This document shows, one piece after another, positions 8,118 to 16,494 of a DNA stretch of 64,000 nt; position 1 is the first letter of the stretch, and each line of letters begins with the position of its first letter. The DNA lies in contig DASXOB010000022.1 in assembly GCA_036494545.1 (NCBI GenBank), forward strand, positions 496,001 through 560,000, written 5' to 3'. Origin of the DNA: JAICXG01 sp036494545. Its GTDB lineage: Bacteria > Verrucomicrobiota > Verrucomicrobiia > Chthoniobacterales > UBA10450. A program made the position numbers and the translations under genes. The notes under the pieces are model-generated. The model ran no database searches, was not told the origin of the DNA, and saw only the letters and a list, made by a program, of their open reading frames with translations.

Positions 8118-9908
8118 CTAACGAGAAGCTGCGGAACGTCGCAAAACAAACGCGCGAATTTTCTGAGGATCGAAAAGCGGTAGCGAGCAACTGCGATCCG
8201 TACAGACGAAAGCAGCGGCTTGATCGAGTGTCGGAAATTCGATGTCGGAGTTTGGGAGCGCCGGCCCTTGCCGATCGAACCACTCCACACGCTTGTAGGT
8301 TGCCGGCTCACACAAGGCCGCCCTGAAAAGCTCCTTTGCCTTTGGATCGCTCTTGCCGCCCACGATCGTCAAATGCAGAGGCGGGGACGAGAACTCACGA
8401 TCGGCGAGAAGAATTCCGCCGACGAGAAAGCCGCGCCGTTCGGCAACGGACGGAATCACCAGATAACGCATCGCGTGCTCAGCGTGCGCGTGATCTTCCG
8501 CGTTGCCGCCGTAATAAGAAAGCAGGTTCGTTAGGCGCGCGAAAGCGCTGTTTTCATCCGTCTGCGGTTTCGGCGGGAGCTGTGTGCCTGACGATCGACC
8601 GACGGAATGATAACCCGGCTCGCCGCGGAAATTCTTCGCCGCAAATTGCGCCGTTTCCTCGGCGCGTTGCAGCCACTGCCGGTCGCCAGTGACTTCGTAA
8701 AGCTTCAAAAAGGCACGCGCCATGTAAACGCTGTCGCCTAAATAGGGCCCGGCAGAATCGTGCTCGTCGTGGCTGAATCCGCCATTGCCTAACGAACGAT
8801 GCGCAATGATCCAGTCCGCCGCGCGCGTCGCGTCCGTTAGGGCCGATTCATCTCCAGTCACCGCGTAGAAGGTCGCGAGGGCATTGATCGCCCAACCGTT
8901 TTCTCGCGCGTAAGTGTGCTGATCGATTCGCGGCAGGCCGCGCTTCCGGCGACTGGCATCGTCGAGTTTATAATACTCAGTCGACTCTTCGCCGCTTTTC
9001 ACGTCGGCGTTCTGGCTGGTGAAAAACGCGCCATCGGGACTGGTGAGAAAGTTGCGCAGAAAACCTCGAATCTTTCTTGCCGCGTTGAGATACCTTGGAT
9101 CCTGCCAAAGCGCGAAAGCCTCGGCGTAGATCCGCAGGTTCTCCGCCTGAAACTGCATGATCTTTTCAAAGTGCGGATGCTGCCAGTCGCCGTCCGTCGA
9201 ATACTGATCGACCCCGCCCCAGACCGGATCGATCAACTGCAGTTGCGCGTCGAGTGTTTCGCGCGCCATACGCTCGAAATCGCGATCGCCCGCGAGTGTT
9301 TTCGCGATACAAAACTCGATGATGTCCCAGTCGAGAAATTTCTGCACCCGGCCCCAGCCGTGATTTTTTTGATCGTAATCGTCGCGTAACACGCGCTCAA
9401 GGTTGGCGCGGTCGTTGGTCGTCAGGCCAGCCGCGGTCGCCGGCTCGAGCGGCTCCTCTTTCACCACCGAAGGCCCAGGCGACGGATCGTCGATGATCGC
9501 CTGCAACATCGAAGCCATCAACCTTGGCGGAAGATACCCCTGACGTTTCACGATCTCGCTCCCACGGCTGTTGAAGACAACCGTCGCCGGCCAGCCGTAA
9601 TCTTCGTAGCGATTGGAAATGTCCGGTCGCGAATCCTGATCGACTTTCACGGGAAGATATTTTGCTTTGATAAGGGCAATGACTTTCGGGTCGCGATAGG
9701 TGATCTCATCCATCACGTGGCACCAGTGACACCAGCCCGCTTCGAGATCGAGCAACACATAGCGATGCTCTTTCTGCGCCTGCTTGAAGAGATCGCCAGA
9801 CCACGGACGCCAATCGATCATTGCCGTCTCCGCGGCGCGCACTGGCTGAGCCGCAAACCCGACGAAAGTTAGACTAACGAGCACCAGGCCGCGCAGAAGG
9901 TTTTTCAT
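8118..9908 (-). CDS. Secreted DUF255/YyaL-type thioredoxin-fold protein
   Basis: 596 residues. A cleavable signal peptide is predicted (MKNLLRGLVLVSLTFVGFAA, cut near AAE). Residues about 30-150 form a thioredoxin-like DUF255 domain with the signature WCHWCHVM, a CxxC embedded in Trp/His, and a VKVDQDSRPD strand. The rest is an alpha/alpha-toroid-like region seen in the SSP411/YyaL family (YHSVGRSSG, YMARAFLKLYEV). Family function is poorly defined; a periplasmic thiol-related role is only inferred. The family is often cytoplasmic, so a signal peptide is notable. The stop codon TAG lies inside a TCGTTAGG motif. The gene contains internal motif copies at 8528 and 8788. Confidence 0.8.
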   Translation of the reverse strand: MKNLLRGLVLVSLTFVGFAAQPVRAAETAMIDWRPWSGDLFKQAQKEHRYVLLDLEAGWCHWCHVMDEITYRDPKVIALIKAKYLPVKVDQDSRPDISNRYEDYGWPATVVFNSRGSEIVKRQGYLPPRLMASMLQAIIDDPSPGPSVVKEEPLEPATAAGLTTNDRANLERVLRDDYDQKNHGWGRVQKFLDWDIIEFCIAKTLAGDRDFERMARETLDAQLQLIDPVWGGVDQYSTDGDWQHPHFEKIMQFQAENLRIYAEAFALWQDPRYLNAARKIRGFLRNFLTSPDGAFFTSQNADVKSGEESTEYYKLDDASRRKRGLPRIDQHTYARENGWAINALATFYAVTGDESALTDATRAADWIIAHRSLGNGGFSHDEHDSAGPYLGDSVYMARAFLKLYEVTGDRQWLQRAEETAQFAAKNFRGEPGYHSVGRSSGTQLPPKPQTDENSAFARLTNLLSYYGGNAEDHAHAEHAMRYLVIPSVAERRGFLVGGILLADREFSSPPLHLTIVGGKSDPKAKELFRAALCEPATYKRVEWFDRQGPALPNSDIEFPTLDQAAAFVCTDRSCSLPLFDPQKIRAFVLRRSAASR

Positions 9909-9947
9909 ATTCCTGCTTTTGATTACGTCCTGCTGGCGTTCGCGGAT

Positions 9948-12116
9948 TCATTTCGACATGGAAACGAACGCGCCGCCCCAATCCGATGGCGGCGGCGCCT
10001 GCTGAAATTCGCGGCAGCGCGCGTGCAAAACACAACTCGGGGGATCGTTAGGCTGCGCGGCCAGAATGTCCATCGCGTCCGCAAATTTTCGCCCCATATA
10101 AGCGGCAAGAGCATTTTCGTACGCCGTGACGGTTTGCCGCATTGCGGCGGCTGTACCTTTTTCACCGAGCAGTTCGTAGACTTCGATCGCGTCGATTTTT
10201 CCTTTCACAGCAACCTTATCAAGAAGACGGAAATCAAATTCTGCCCGGGTCGCAGCAAAAATGGGAGCGCTCGCGATAATGGCGGTACCGTACTGTTTGT
10301 TTAAACTCTCGAGCCGTGACGCGAGATTCACCGCGTCGCCGATGGCGGTGTAATTCAGCCGATCGGGCGCGCCAAAGTGCCCGACCTGCGCCTGACCCTG
10401 GTGCAGACCGAAGCGCGTCTCGAAAGCGGGCCGTCCTCGCCACGTGGGCGAACGCGAAAGGGCATGGCTCGCCGCTCGACAACGCAACGCCGCCAGACAA
10501 GCCATTCGCGCAGGGTCGACGATCGGTTCCGGAGCGTTCCAAAAAGCCATGATCGCGTCGCCGATGAATTTATCGATCGTGCCTCCGGTTTCTCGTTGGA
10601 TGATTCCGACAAGCAGTTGGAGATAACTACCGAGCGCATTGGCGAGTTCGTTAGGTGCAAGCCGTTCGGAGTGCGTGGTAAAATCCTGAATGTCGGTGAA
10701 CATGATCGCGATCTGCGTCAGCTCCGCGCCCAGGACCGGCTCGGTTTTGCTCCGATAAAGCCGGCGGACGAGATCGACCGGCACATATTTGCTCATCGCG
10801 CGCATCGCGGTTTTGGCCGTTTCCAGGCTCTCGAGCACCTCGCTGATATCGCGAAAGGGCGCCTCGGTTGAGGAAGGCGAAAACTCAAACGCGTTCATTG
10901 TCAGGCTCTCGCGCACGATCTGGCTGTGCGCGCGTTGCACCCGCCGCAAAATGAAGCCACCGCCAGCGAGGAGTAGAGCCATCGTGACTAACGAAACCCC
11001 AAGAAGCTGATCGCGAATCGTGATCAGCCGGCCGGCGTAATAAGCGCGCGGCACGACGATACCAACGATCCAATCCTGCGTTCCAGAGAGAGCGCGAAAC
11101 GTGGTGAGGTATTCTTCGCCCAGGAATTCAAACTGGCCCGAAGCGCTTGTGGTTCTCTCGTTCAAGGAATGCAGCGCCGGAGAAGAAACGGCCGCGATAA
11201 CCTCCGGCGGCAGATGGGCCGGCGCGATGCGCAAGTCGCTGCCGACCTCCTGCAATCGGTCCTTAGGCGAAAGACGCGTAACGAGGCGGCCCATGGCGTC
11301 GCAGATGAAAATGCGATGCGGATCGATTGTGCCGCCCGTGCCAATCTTGAGCTGAACCGCGCGGTCAAGTTCGTTCGTGAGCAAACCCACGCGCAAGACG
11401 CCGGCGAATTTGCCCGCGCTGTCGTTGATTGTCTGCTGCACGCTTACTTCGGCGCGGGCATGCATCTCAGGAAGCGCGGCGTCGAGTTGCGACCAATGCA
11501 AATCGCTCCACAAAAGTTGTCCGGAAAAATCCTTTCGCGCCGGTGTAAGAAAAGTCGGATGCAGTGTTGGATCGGAAATCTTCACGCCGGATTGGCGCGC
11601 GAACGGCAAACTGGACAAGGGCGCATTCGGTTTCAGCTCGCGCTGCTCCGCGACGAAAGTGCCGTTCTCCTGATGAACTTCACGACTCCAGAATCTTTCA
11701 CGATCTTCCGCGTCTAACGAGCGCATGACGCTCACCTGCCCACGCGGGAAGACTGCAAGTTGCAGCGCTCCATTCTGGTCGAAACCGATTTTCTTGCCGT
11801 AGGTAAAGGTCGCTTCCGAGATGTCGCGTTTCGACAACTGAAGGACGAAAAGCGCGGCCTCAATCGCGTCAGGCTTGCGTGGATCGACCAGGTCGCAATT
11901 TGCTTCCTCCTGAAACTGCGCCACCGCCGCCGGTGCCGTCGCCAGAAAGTTGCTGACGCGCTCGACAATCTCGCGACTCGCAGCATCACGAATTCGTTCC
12001 GAACTTTCCACCGTCGTCTCCAGGGAAAGGTGATAGACAACAAAAAAAAGCAGACCAAGGACAAGGGCAAGACCGAGCAAGGTCAAACCAAAGACCTGCC
12101 GCAGGGTTGGCTTCAT
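9948..12116 (-). CDS. Cache-domain class III adenylate/guanylate cyclase
   Basis: About 722 residues from the ATG at 12116; an upstream in-frame start at 12158 would add 14 residues that look less natural. A first transmembrane helix (TLLGLALVLGLLFFVV) is followed by a large periplasmic sensor region resembling dCache (GTQDWIVGIVVPRAYYAG at its end) and a second helix (LLGVSLVTMALLLAGGGFIL). The C-terminal cyclase domain carries the metal-binding aspartates in MFTDIQDFT and GDAIMAFW, then YTAIGDAVNLASRLE. It probably makes cAMP in response to a small ligand; substrate specificity is not assigned. The gene lies 39 bases upstream of the DUF255 gene and may be cotranscribed. No HAMP domain is obvious. 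Confidence 0.85.
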   Translation of the reverse strand: MKPTLRQVFGLTLLGLALVLGLLFFVVYHLSLETTVESSERIRDAASREIVERVSNFLATAPAAVAQFQEEANCDLVDPRKPDAIEAALFVLQLSKRDISEATFTYGKKIGFDQNGALQLAVFPRGQVSVMRSLDAEDRERFWSREVHQENGTFVAEQRELKPNAPLSSLPFARQSGVKISDPTLHPTFLTPARKDFSGQLLWSDLHWSQLDAALPEMHARAEVSVQQTINDSAGKFAGVLRVGLLTNELDRAVQLKIGTGGTIDPHRIFICDAMGRLVTRLSPKDRLQEVGSDLRIAPAHLPPEVIAAVSSPALHSLNERTTSASGQFEFLGEEYLTTFRALSGTQDWIVGIVVPRAYYAGRLITIRDQLLGVSLVTMALLLAGGGFILRRVQRAHSQIVRESLTMNAFEFSPSSTEAPFRDISEVLESLETAKTAMRAMSKYVPVDLVRRLYRSKTEPVLGAELTQIAIMFTDIQDFTTHSERLAPNELANALGSYLQLLVGIIQRETGGTIDKFIGDAIMAFWNAPEPIVDPARMACLAALRCRAASHALSRSPTWRGRPAFETRFGLHQGQAQVGHFGAPDRLNYTAIGDAVNLASRLESLNKQYGTAIIASAPIFAATRAEFDFRLLDKVAVKGKIDAIEVYELLGEKGTAAAMRQTVTAYENALAAYMGRKFADAMDILAAQPNDPPSCVLHARCREFQQAPPPSDWGGAFVSMSK

Positions 12117-12167
12117 GATGGCGCGCCGGAAATCAGCCACGCCTTTGCCTAACGACAAGCAAACCGG

Positions 12168-12641
12168 TTAGACACGGGTCGAATTGGCAAGCTTTCGCTC
12201 GATCAGCCAATCGAGCGAAAATCTTCCCGGACCAAAAATGAAGACGATCAGGACGGCAAAGAGAAAAAGAAATTCGTCCGCGGCGAGAAACTTATCCGGT
12301 TCGTTGAAAATATTTTTTGCGACGGCCAAATCGGCCGTCAAATAAGCGATCGTCAGCAAAATCATCAACGGGACAGAAACGAGCCGCGAGGCGAGACCAA
12401 GGAGCAGGAGGAGACCGCCGGAACATTCGGTCGCGCCGGCGAGGATTGCCTGCTCGTGCGGGAAAGGGATGCCGAGGCTTTGGAAAAACTGCGTCGGCTT
12501 TTCCAAATCGGAAAGTTTGCCTTTCCCGGTGAGAAAAAATTGCCAACCCCAGTAGAGGCGGACGACGAGGAGGAAGGGCGAACGCAATGTGTTGCCGACC
12601 ACGATGAGCCAGCCATAGAGCCTGACGACCAGCGACTTCAT
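12168..12641 (-). CDS. DoxX-family membrane protein, last gene of the bufferin-like operon
   Basis: 157 residues with four hydrophobic segments and the DoxX layout (VVRLYWGWQFFLTGKGKL, ATECSGGLLLLLGLASRL, DEFLFLFAVLIVFIFGPGRFSLD). The start at 12641 overlaps the stop of the DUF2063 gene as ATGA and has a strong AGGAGG seven bases upstream; a longer frame to 12677 exists but is less likely. DoxX proteins commonly accompany DUF692/DUF2063 pairs in copper- and gold-responsive operons (gig/buf). Biochemical role in these operons is not settled; a redox or membrane support role is inferred. Confidence 0.85.
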   Translation of the reverse strand: MKSLVVRLYGWLIVVGNTLRSPFLLVVRLYWGWQFFLTGKGKLSDLEKPTQFFQSLGIPFPHEQAILAGATECSGGLLLLLGLASRLVSVPLMILLTIAYLTADLAVAKNIFNEPDKFLAADEFLFLFAVLIVFIFGPGRFSLDWLIERKLANSTRV

Positions 12642-13588
12642 TTTTTCCTCCTGCAAATCCAACCAAGCGCGGCCCAATCATGGAACCATTCCTGGATTTG
12701 GCGCGCCCCGTCTTTCCTGACGCCCTTGCTTTTGGAAAGCGCGGCGAAGCAGGCTTTCTCGACCGTAAGCCCGCGATCAAGACCACGCAGGATGGAGAAT
12801 GCTTCCCGCTCGAGTCGCTTGTAATAGAGCTGATTGTCGTAACGATGCACGACCAGGTAAACACGTTCGCGCTTCGGTCGGTGCAAGCGCTGTTTCGCTT
12901 TCGCTCGTTTTGGCATCGCCTCGAAAGTGTTGCTCGCTTCGTCGCGCAGGGTATCCGCTTCGCGCTTCTTCACCGCGAGCAAAAATTTGTCGACAGCGTA
13001 ATTGAGTTCGAGAAGCGAGAGATAGGGTTGCAAACTCACGCACAACTTTGCCGACGGCGTGTCAAGCACGTCGTCGGTTGTCAGACATGGCAGGGCTGCG
13101 TCGTCGAAAGCACTGATCTGTGCCCATTCGAAGCGGGCCATATCGAGACTGAGTTGTTCGTTAGGCGCGATCCATTTCGGCTCGTCGCGCAGGAATTTTT
13201 CCAGACGCGAGCCGAGGTTCCGCAAAGTAAATGAAATCGATGGATACTTCGCAAGATAAGCCGTCGCGAGCGCGAGAAATTTCCTGTCGCCGACAATCGC
13301 GCGCAGTCCCGGATAATCATCGTAGAGACAATCGAGAACCCGAAACCAGTAAACGCGATTGTAAATTTCCAGCCGTTCGAAACTCGTCAGGCGGTCGTTA
13401 GGCCTGATGAATGAATCGGCCACAGTTTCCATCCTGCGACCGTCAATCCAGCGCGTTTGCATGCCGTCTTCTTGGTTAAGTGGACGGAAAACCGCCGACG
13501 CCATGAGCGTCTGCAGATCCTTCAACTGGGCGCGCGAGGTGACCGGCAGCTTATCGTTAGGCTGGCGTCGTTTGGAGCTGGCTTTCAA
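12638..13588 (-). CDS. bufC: DUF2063 protein, BufC-like partner of the MNIO enzyme
   Basis: Up to 316 residues; the frame opens with TTG at 13588, overlapping bufB by 32 bases, and the true start could be slightly inside. The N-terminal half fits the DUF2063 putative DNA-binding/RiPP-recognition domain (SFERLEIYNRVYWFRVLDCL, DDYPGLRAIVGDRKF, YPSISFTLRNLG). The C-terminal part is a Lys/Arg-rich extension with a winged-helix flavour (LVVHRYDNQLYYKRLEREAF). In bufferin and related systems the DUF2063 partner binds the precursor and helps the DUF692 enzyme. Adjacency to bufB and bufA supports this. It contains motif copies at 13158, 13395 and 13554. Confidence 0.82.
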   Translation of the reverse strand: MKASSKRRQPNDKLPVTSRAQLKDLQTLMASAVFRPLNQEDGMQTRWIDGRRMETVADSFIRPNDRLTSFERLEIYNRVYWFRVLDCLYDDYPGLRAIVGDRKFLALATAYLAKYPSISFTLRNLGSRLEKFLRDEPKWIAPNEQLSLDMARFEWAQISAFDDAALPCLTTDDVLDTPSAKLCVSLQPYLSLLELNYAVDKFLLAVKKREADTLRDEASNTFEAMPKRAKAKQRLHRPKRERVYLVVHRYDNQLYYKRLEREAFSILRGLDRGLTVEKACFAALSKSKGVRKDGARQIQEWFHDWAALGWICRRKK

Positions 13589-14408
13589 GGAACTTGTTCG
13601 CCTTCAGCGCCTCGTTATGCACTTCGTCAAAAGTTGGAATGCGATCATCCCATTCGAGCAGGGTGGCCGTCTTGCCGACGAGCTTGATCGCGTGCGCATA
13701 CATTTTCCAGACCGGATCGAGCACCGGATGATCATGGGTATCGAGGATGTACTTCTCGAACTTCGAATGACCCGCAATGTGAATCTGGCCGACGCGATGA
13801 TGCGGAACCCCGTTCAGATAATCGTAGGGATTGAAATTGTGGTTCTGCGAGGAGACGTAAATGTTGTTCACGTCGAGAAGAATTCCGCAATCGGCCAGCT
13901 CGACAACTTCGGAGAGAAATTCCCACTCCGTCATTTCCGAGGCGTGAAACTCCGCGTAGCTGCTCACGTTTTCGACGCAGATCGGCACTTCGAGAAAATC
14001 CATCGCTTCTCGGATGTTGGCTGCGGTCGCCCTGGCAGCAGCGAAAGTGTAGGGCATGGGAAGCAAATCGTGCGTGTAACGTCCATCCACGCTGCCCCAG
14101 CAAAGATGGTCGCTTAGCCAGGGTGTGTGGGTTCGCCTAACGAGTCGTTTGATCTTTTTCAAATGCTCGCGGCTCAGCCGATCAGCCGAGCCAAGATACA
14201 TCGCCACGCCATGCTGCACGACGCGATATTGTTCGAGAATTTGATCGAGCACTTCGAGCGGCCGGCCTCCATCGACCATGAAGTTCTCGGAGATGATCTC
14301 GAACCAGTCGACGACCGGTTTTTTCCCGAGGATGTGGCGATAATGCGGAACCCGGAGGCCGATGCCGATGCCGTAGTCGTGGAAGTTATTGAAGCGATTT
14401 GCCGGCAT
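13557..14408 (-). CDS. bufB: DUF692 multinuclear non-heme iron oxidase (MNIO), BufB-like
   Basis: 283 residues, full-length DUF692 family with a TIM-barrel fold. Likely metal ligands are visible in order: His in VVQHGVAMYLG, LSDHLCW, Glu in CVENVSSY, Asp/Asn in LLDVNNIYV, His in QIHIAGHS, THDHPV, and Glu in LLEWDDRIP. Characterised relatives oxidise cysteines of small precursors; in bufferins they form 5-thiooxazoles that bind copper. The Cys-rich precursor gene is 115 bases upstream. The stop codon TAA is embedded in the octamer motif at 13554-13561, and another copy is at 14136. Confidence 0.9.
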   Translation of the reverse strand: MPANRFNNFHDYGIGIGLRVPHYRHILGKKPVVDWFEIISENFMVDGGRPLEVLDQILEQYRVVQHGVAMYLGSADRLSREHLKKIKRLVRRTHTPWLSDHLCWGSVDGRYTHDLLPMPYTFAAARATAANIREAMDFLEVPICVENVSSYAEFHASEMTEWEFLSEVVELADCGILLDVNNIYVSSQNHNFNPYDYLNGVPHHRVGQIHIAGHSKFEKYILDTHDHPVLDPVWKMYAHAIKLVGKTATLLEWDDRIPTFDEVHNEALKANKFLESQLQTTPA

Positions 14409-14459
14409 GAAATTGCCCTATGAGTTGGAGTAACCCAAGCCTAACGATGCCTGACGAAA

Positions 14460-14488
14460 GAGAATCGGAGGATTGAACTCCGACTCTC
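14460..14488 (-). promoter_or_regulatory. Stem-loop between bufA and bufB (possible attenuator or RNA stabiliser)
   Basis: Arms at 14460-14470 and 14478-14488 pair over 11 bases with one mismatch and a seven-base loop. It lies between the precursor gene and its modifying-enzyme gene in the same operon, with only a weak T run after it. Such hairpins commonly keep precursor mRNA abundant relative to downstream enzyme mRNA; that function is an inference. A CCTAACGA copy (14440) and its variant CCTGACGA (14450) lie just beside it. Confidence 0.55.
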
Positions 14489-14523
14489 CCCGCGACCCGC
14501 GTCCAAGAACGCAGGACGTTTCG

Positions 14524-14790
14524 CTAGTGCGAAGGCTTGCTGCCGTCGGTGGCGCAACCGCCTTTGCCTTTGCAGGAGTTCTTGCCTTTGCAGCCGTTGT
14601 CACCGGTCTTGCAACCGCCTTTACCCTTGCAGGAGTTCATTCCCTTACAGGAGTGAACGTCTTTCTTGCTCATTTGCGTGAGCGAGGTGCCGGCTTTGCC
14701 GGAGAGGTTGGCGGCGTGCGCCTGGACGGCGTACGAGCCGCTCATCAGTCCGGCAATCGCTGCGCCGGCGAGGATGGTTTTGGATTTCAT
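14524..14790 (-). CDS. bufA: Cys-rich secreted RiPP precursor, bufferin-like (BufA2 type)
   Basis: 88 residues. A signal peptide (MKSKTILAGAAIAGLMSG..., likely cut after AHA at about 26) is followed by a mature part with six cysteines in two near-identical units of the form CKGxNSCKGKGGC. This pattern matches the short Cys-rich precursors paired with DUF692 enzymes, renamed bufferins in Caulobacter, where modified cysteines chelate copper in the periplasm. It is the first gene of bufA-bufB-bufC-doxX on this strand. The 5' leader is AT-rich with a GC hairpin at 14822-14841; no Shine-Dalgarno is obvious. Metal specificity here is unknown. Confidence 0.82.
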   Translation of the reverse strand: MKSKTILAGAAIAGLMSGSYAVQAHAANLSGKAGTSLTQMSKKDVHSCKGMNSCKGKGGCKTGDNGCKGKNSCKGKGGCATDGSKPSH

Positions 14791-15053
14791 TTTTTATTTG
14801 ATGGTTGTGGTTTGTTCTTACTCGGGGCCGGAGCTTCCCCGACGTGATCGAGGCCGGTCCGAATAAAATCTGCGTGGGAGTAGGAGGAAAAGAGAGCCTA
14901 GGCAACATTCAGAGATTATAAGACGAGATGCTGTCACTGGTTATTCCCTGCCAAAAAGAGTATCCGCTTGGCAAGAATCCTTTTGGGCAATTATGCGCGC
15001 GGCGCGCGGAAACGGATGCGTCGAAAAGCTCCTCGTCTGCCCGCTGCGTAACT
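14791..15053. other. Leader region upstream of the bufferin-like operon
   Basis: 263 bases between queE and bufA, both on the minus strand. It holds a six-pair GC stem-loop (14822-14841) close to bufA and a GCGCGC-rich stretch near 14997-15010. The operon promoter, presumably metal- or stress-responsive, should be here, but I cannot identify an operator. Confidence 0.4.
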
Positions 15054-15713
15054 TCACACTCCCCGTTGCGTCGGAGTCCAGATAAACTTGTGCATCTGAA
15101 GCTGAAACCGCACCGACAGATTGTCGGCCAGAATCCATTCCACAATCTCGCGCGGATCGATGCGGCCGAAAATAGGCGAGAAGAGGACCGAGTGGCACCG
15201 TTCCGCCAATCGATGCTCCTGCAATTGCGCGCACGACCATTCGTAATCTTCGCGCGAACCGATGACGAATTTTACTTCATCGCGGTTCGTCAAGTGTTCG
15301 ATATTGGAAAACAGATTCCGCTGAACCTCGCCGCTTCCCGGCGTTTTCAAATCCATAATGCGATGGACGCGCGGGTCGACCTGAGAAATGTCATGCGCTC
15401 CGCTCGTCTCAAGCAGGACGGTGCAGCCGGTATCGGACAGGAGCGTCATGAGTGGGAGAACGTTTGGCTGTAATAACGGCTCCCCGCCTGTGATCTCGAC
15501 CAGTGGGCATTTGTACCCGAGAACGGCCCCAACGATTTCGCCTAACGATTTCTTTTTTCCCTCGTAAAAGGCGTATTCCGTGTCGCAATATGTGCAGCGT
15601 AGATCGCAAAAAGTCAGCCTGACGAAAACGCACGGTCGTCCCGCCCAGGTACTCTCACCCTGAATAGAGAAGTAGATTTCGTTAATCGTCAGCTTCTTTT
15701 CCTGCTGCGACAT
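15054..15713 (-). CDS. queE: 7-carboxy-7-deazaguanine synthase QueE (radical SAM)
   Basis: About 219 residues from the chosen ATG (MSQQEKK); the open frame extends 22 codons further upstream. QueE converts 6-carboxytetrahydropterin to 7-carboxy-7-deazaguanine in queuosine/preQ0 synthesis. Seen: NEIYFSIQGES, the iron-sulfur motif CDLRCTYC, and EITGGEPLLQ. The loop between the first Cys and the start is the short type typical of QueE. Other queuosine genes are not in the window. Motif variant CCTGACGA (15618) and motif 15541 lie inside. Confidence 0.92.
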   Translation of the reverse strand: MSQQEKKLTINEIYFSIQGESTWAGRPCVFVRLTFCDLRCTYCDTEYAFYEGKKKSLGEIVGAVLGYKCPLVEITGGEPLLQPNVLPLMTLLSDTGCTVLLETSGAHDISQVDPRVHRIMDLKTPGSGEVQRNLFSNIEHLTNRDEVKFVIGSREDYEWSCAQLQEHRLAERCHSVLFSPIFGRIDPREIVEWILADNLSVRFQLQMHKFIWTPTQRGV

Positions 15714-15804
15714 CGTGGCTGAACCTACCATCGAAGTACCGTCTTTGTAGCAACGGGCGGGAATTTCTCTTCGCCGCAAGTGCTTGCGAAAAGTGCCGTG
15801 CGAC

Positions 15805-16470
15805 TCAACGCCAAAGCCAAATCAGGCGACCCGCGAAAAAGAGCATGACGAAGGCGCTGACCGCTTGCGTCCCAATCTGCCAGGCTGGCTGGGCGAAAAC
15901 GCGCGCACCCAGTTTTAGCGCGGTGCAAAGGACGATCGTCCACGCGATCGCGCCCGACACTACCGCTGCCGCCAGGGTCACCGAGCTGAGAAATGTTGCC
16001 TGAGTCTGTGTCGCTCCCTGGCCGCCCACGACCGCAAACCAAAAACCCACATTCCAAGGGCTCGTTAGGGCAAGAATCAGGCCGAGCAGGTAGCCGCGTG
16101 ACGCCACAGGTTGTTTTGCCGGTTCCAACGTGAGGACGGCCTGACGATGACTCTGCGCTGTGCGCCAGGCTCCCCGGATAAAGTTGAAGGCGAGAAAGAG
16201 GAGCAACAAAAAGCTGATCACCCCGAGCGCGAGATGCAAACCCGGCGAAGCGAGCAGCGCGCCCGCGCCCGCCGCCACACCGAGCGCCCACAGAAAATCG
16301 CCGCTACACGCACCGAGCCCGAGCTGCCATGCGACCCAAAATCCCCCGCCCTGTTCATGGGGAATCAGTGCACGGCGAATCATCTCGGCATTGATCGGCC
16401 CGGGCGGCCAGGCCACCGACCAACCGAGAATCAAGCCGTTGACAATGGTTGCGCCCGAGACCGCGCTCAT
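15805..16470 (-). CDS. LysE/RhtB-family amino acid exporter
   Basis: 221 residues with six hydrophobic segments and the family start pattern GWSVAWPPGPINAEMIRRAL, where the PPGP motif in the first helix is characteristic of LysE-type exporters. ALTSPWNVGFW in the fourth segment is also typical. It probably exports amino acids or derivatives; the substrate cannot be told. It lies 24 bases upstream of the 16495 gene's end and 26 bases beyond the queE open frame on the same strand, so it may be cotranscribed. Confidence 0.85.
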   Translation of the reverse strand: MSAVSGATIVNGLILGWSVAWPPGPINAEMIRRALIPHEQGGGFWVAWQLGLGACSGDFLWALGVAAGAGALLASPGLHLALGVISFLLLLFLAFNFIRGAWRTAQSHRQAVLTLEPAKQPVASRGYLLGLILALTSPWNVGFWFAVVGGQGATQTQATFLSSVTLAAAVVSGAIAWTIVLCTALKLGARVFAQPAWQIGTQAVSAFVMLFFAGRLIWLWR

Positions 16471-16494
16471 CGGGCTAGACTGTCCAGGTGGATT

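Noticed and set aside
14540..14650. Short tandem DNA repeats resembling a CRISPR or microsatellite
   Set aside because: They are the coding repeats of the Cys-rich precursor (CKG units) and have no uniform spacer pattern.
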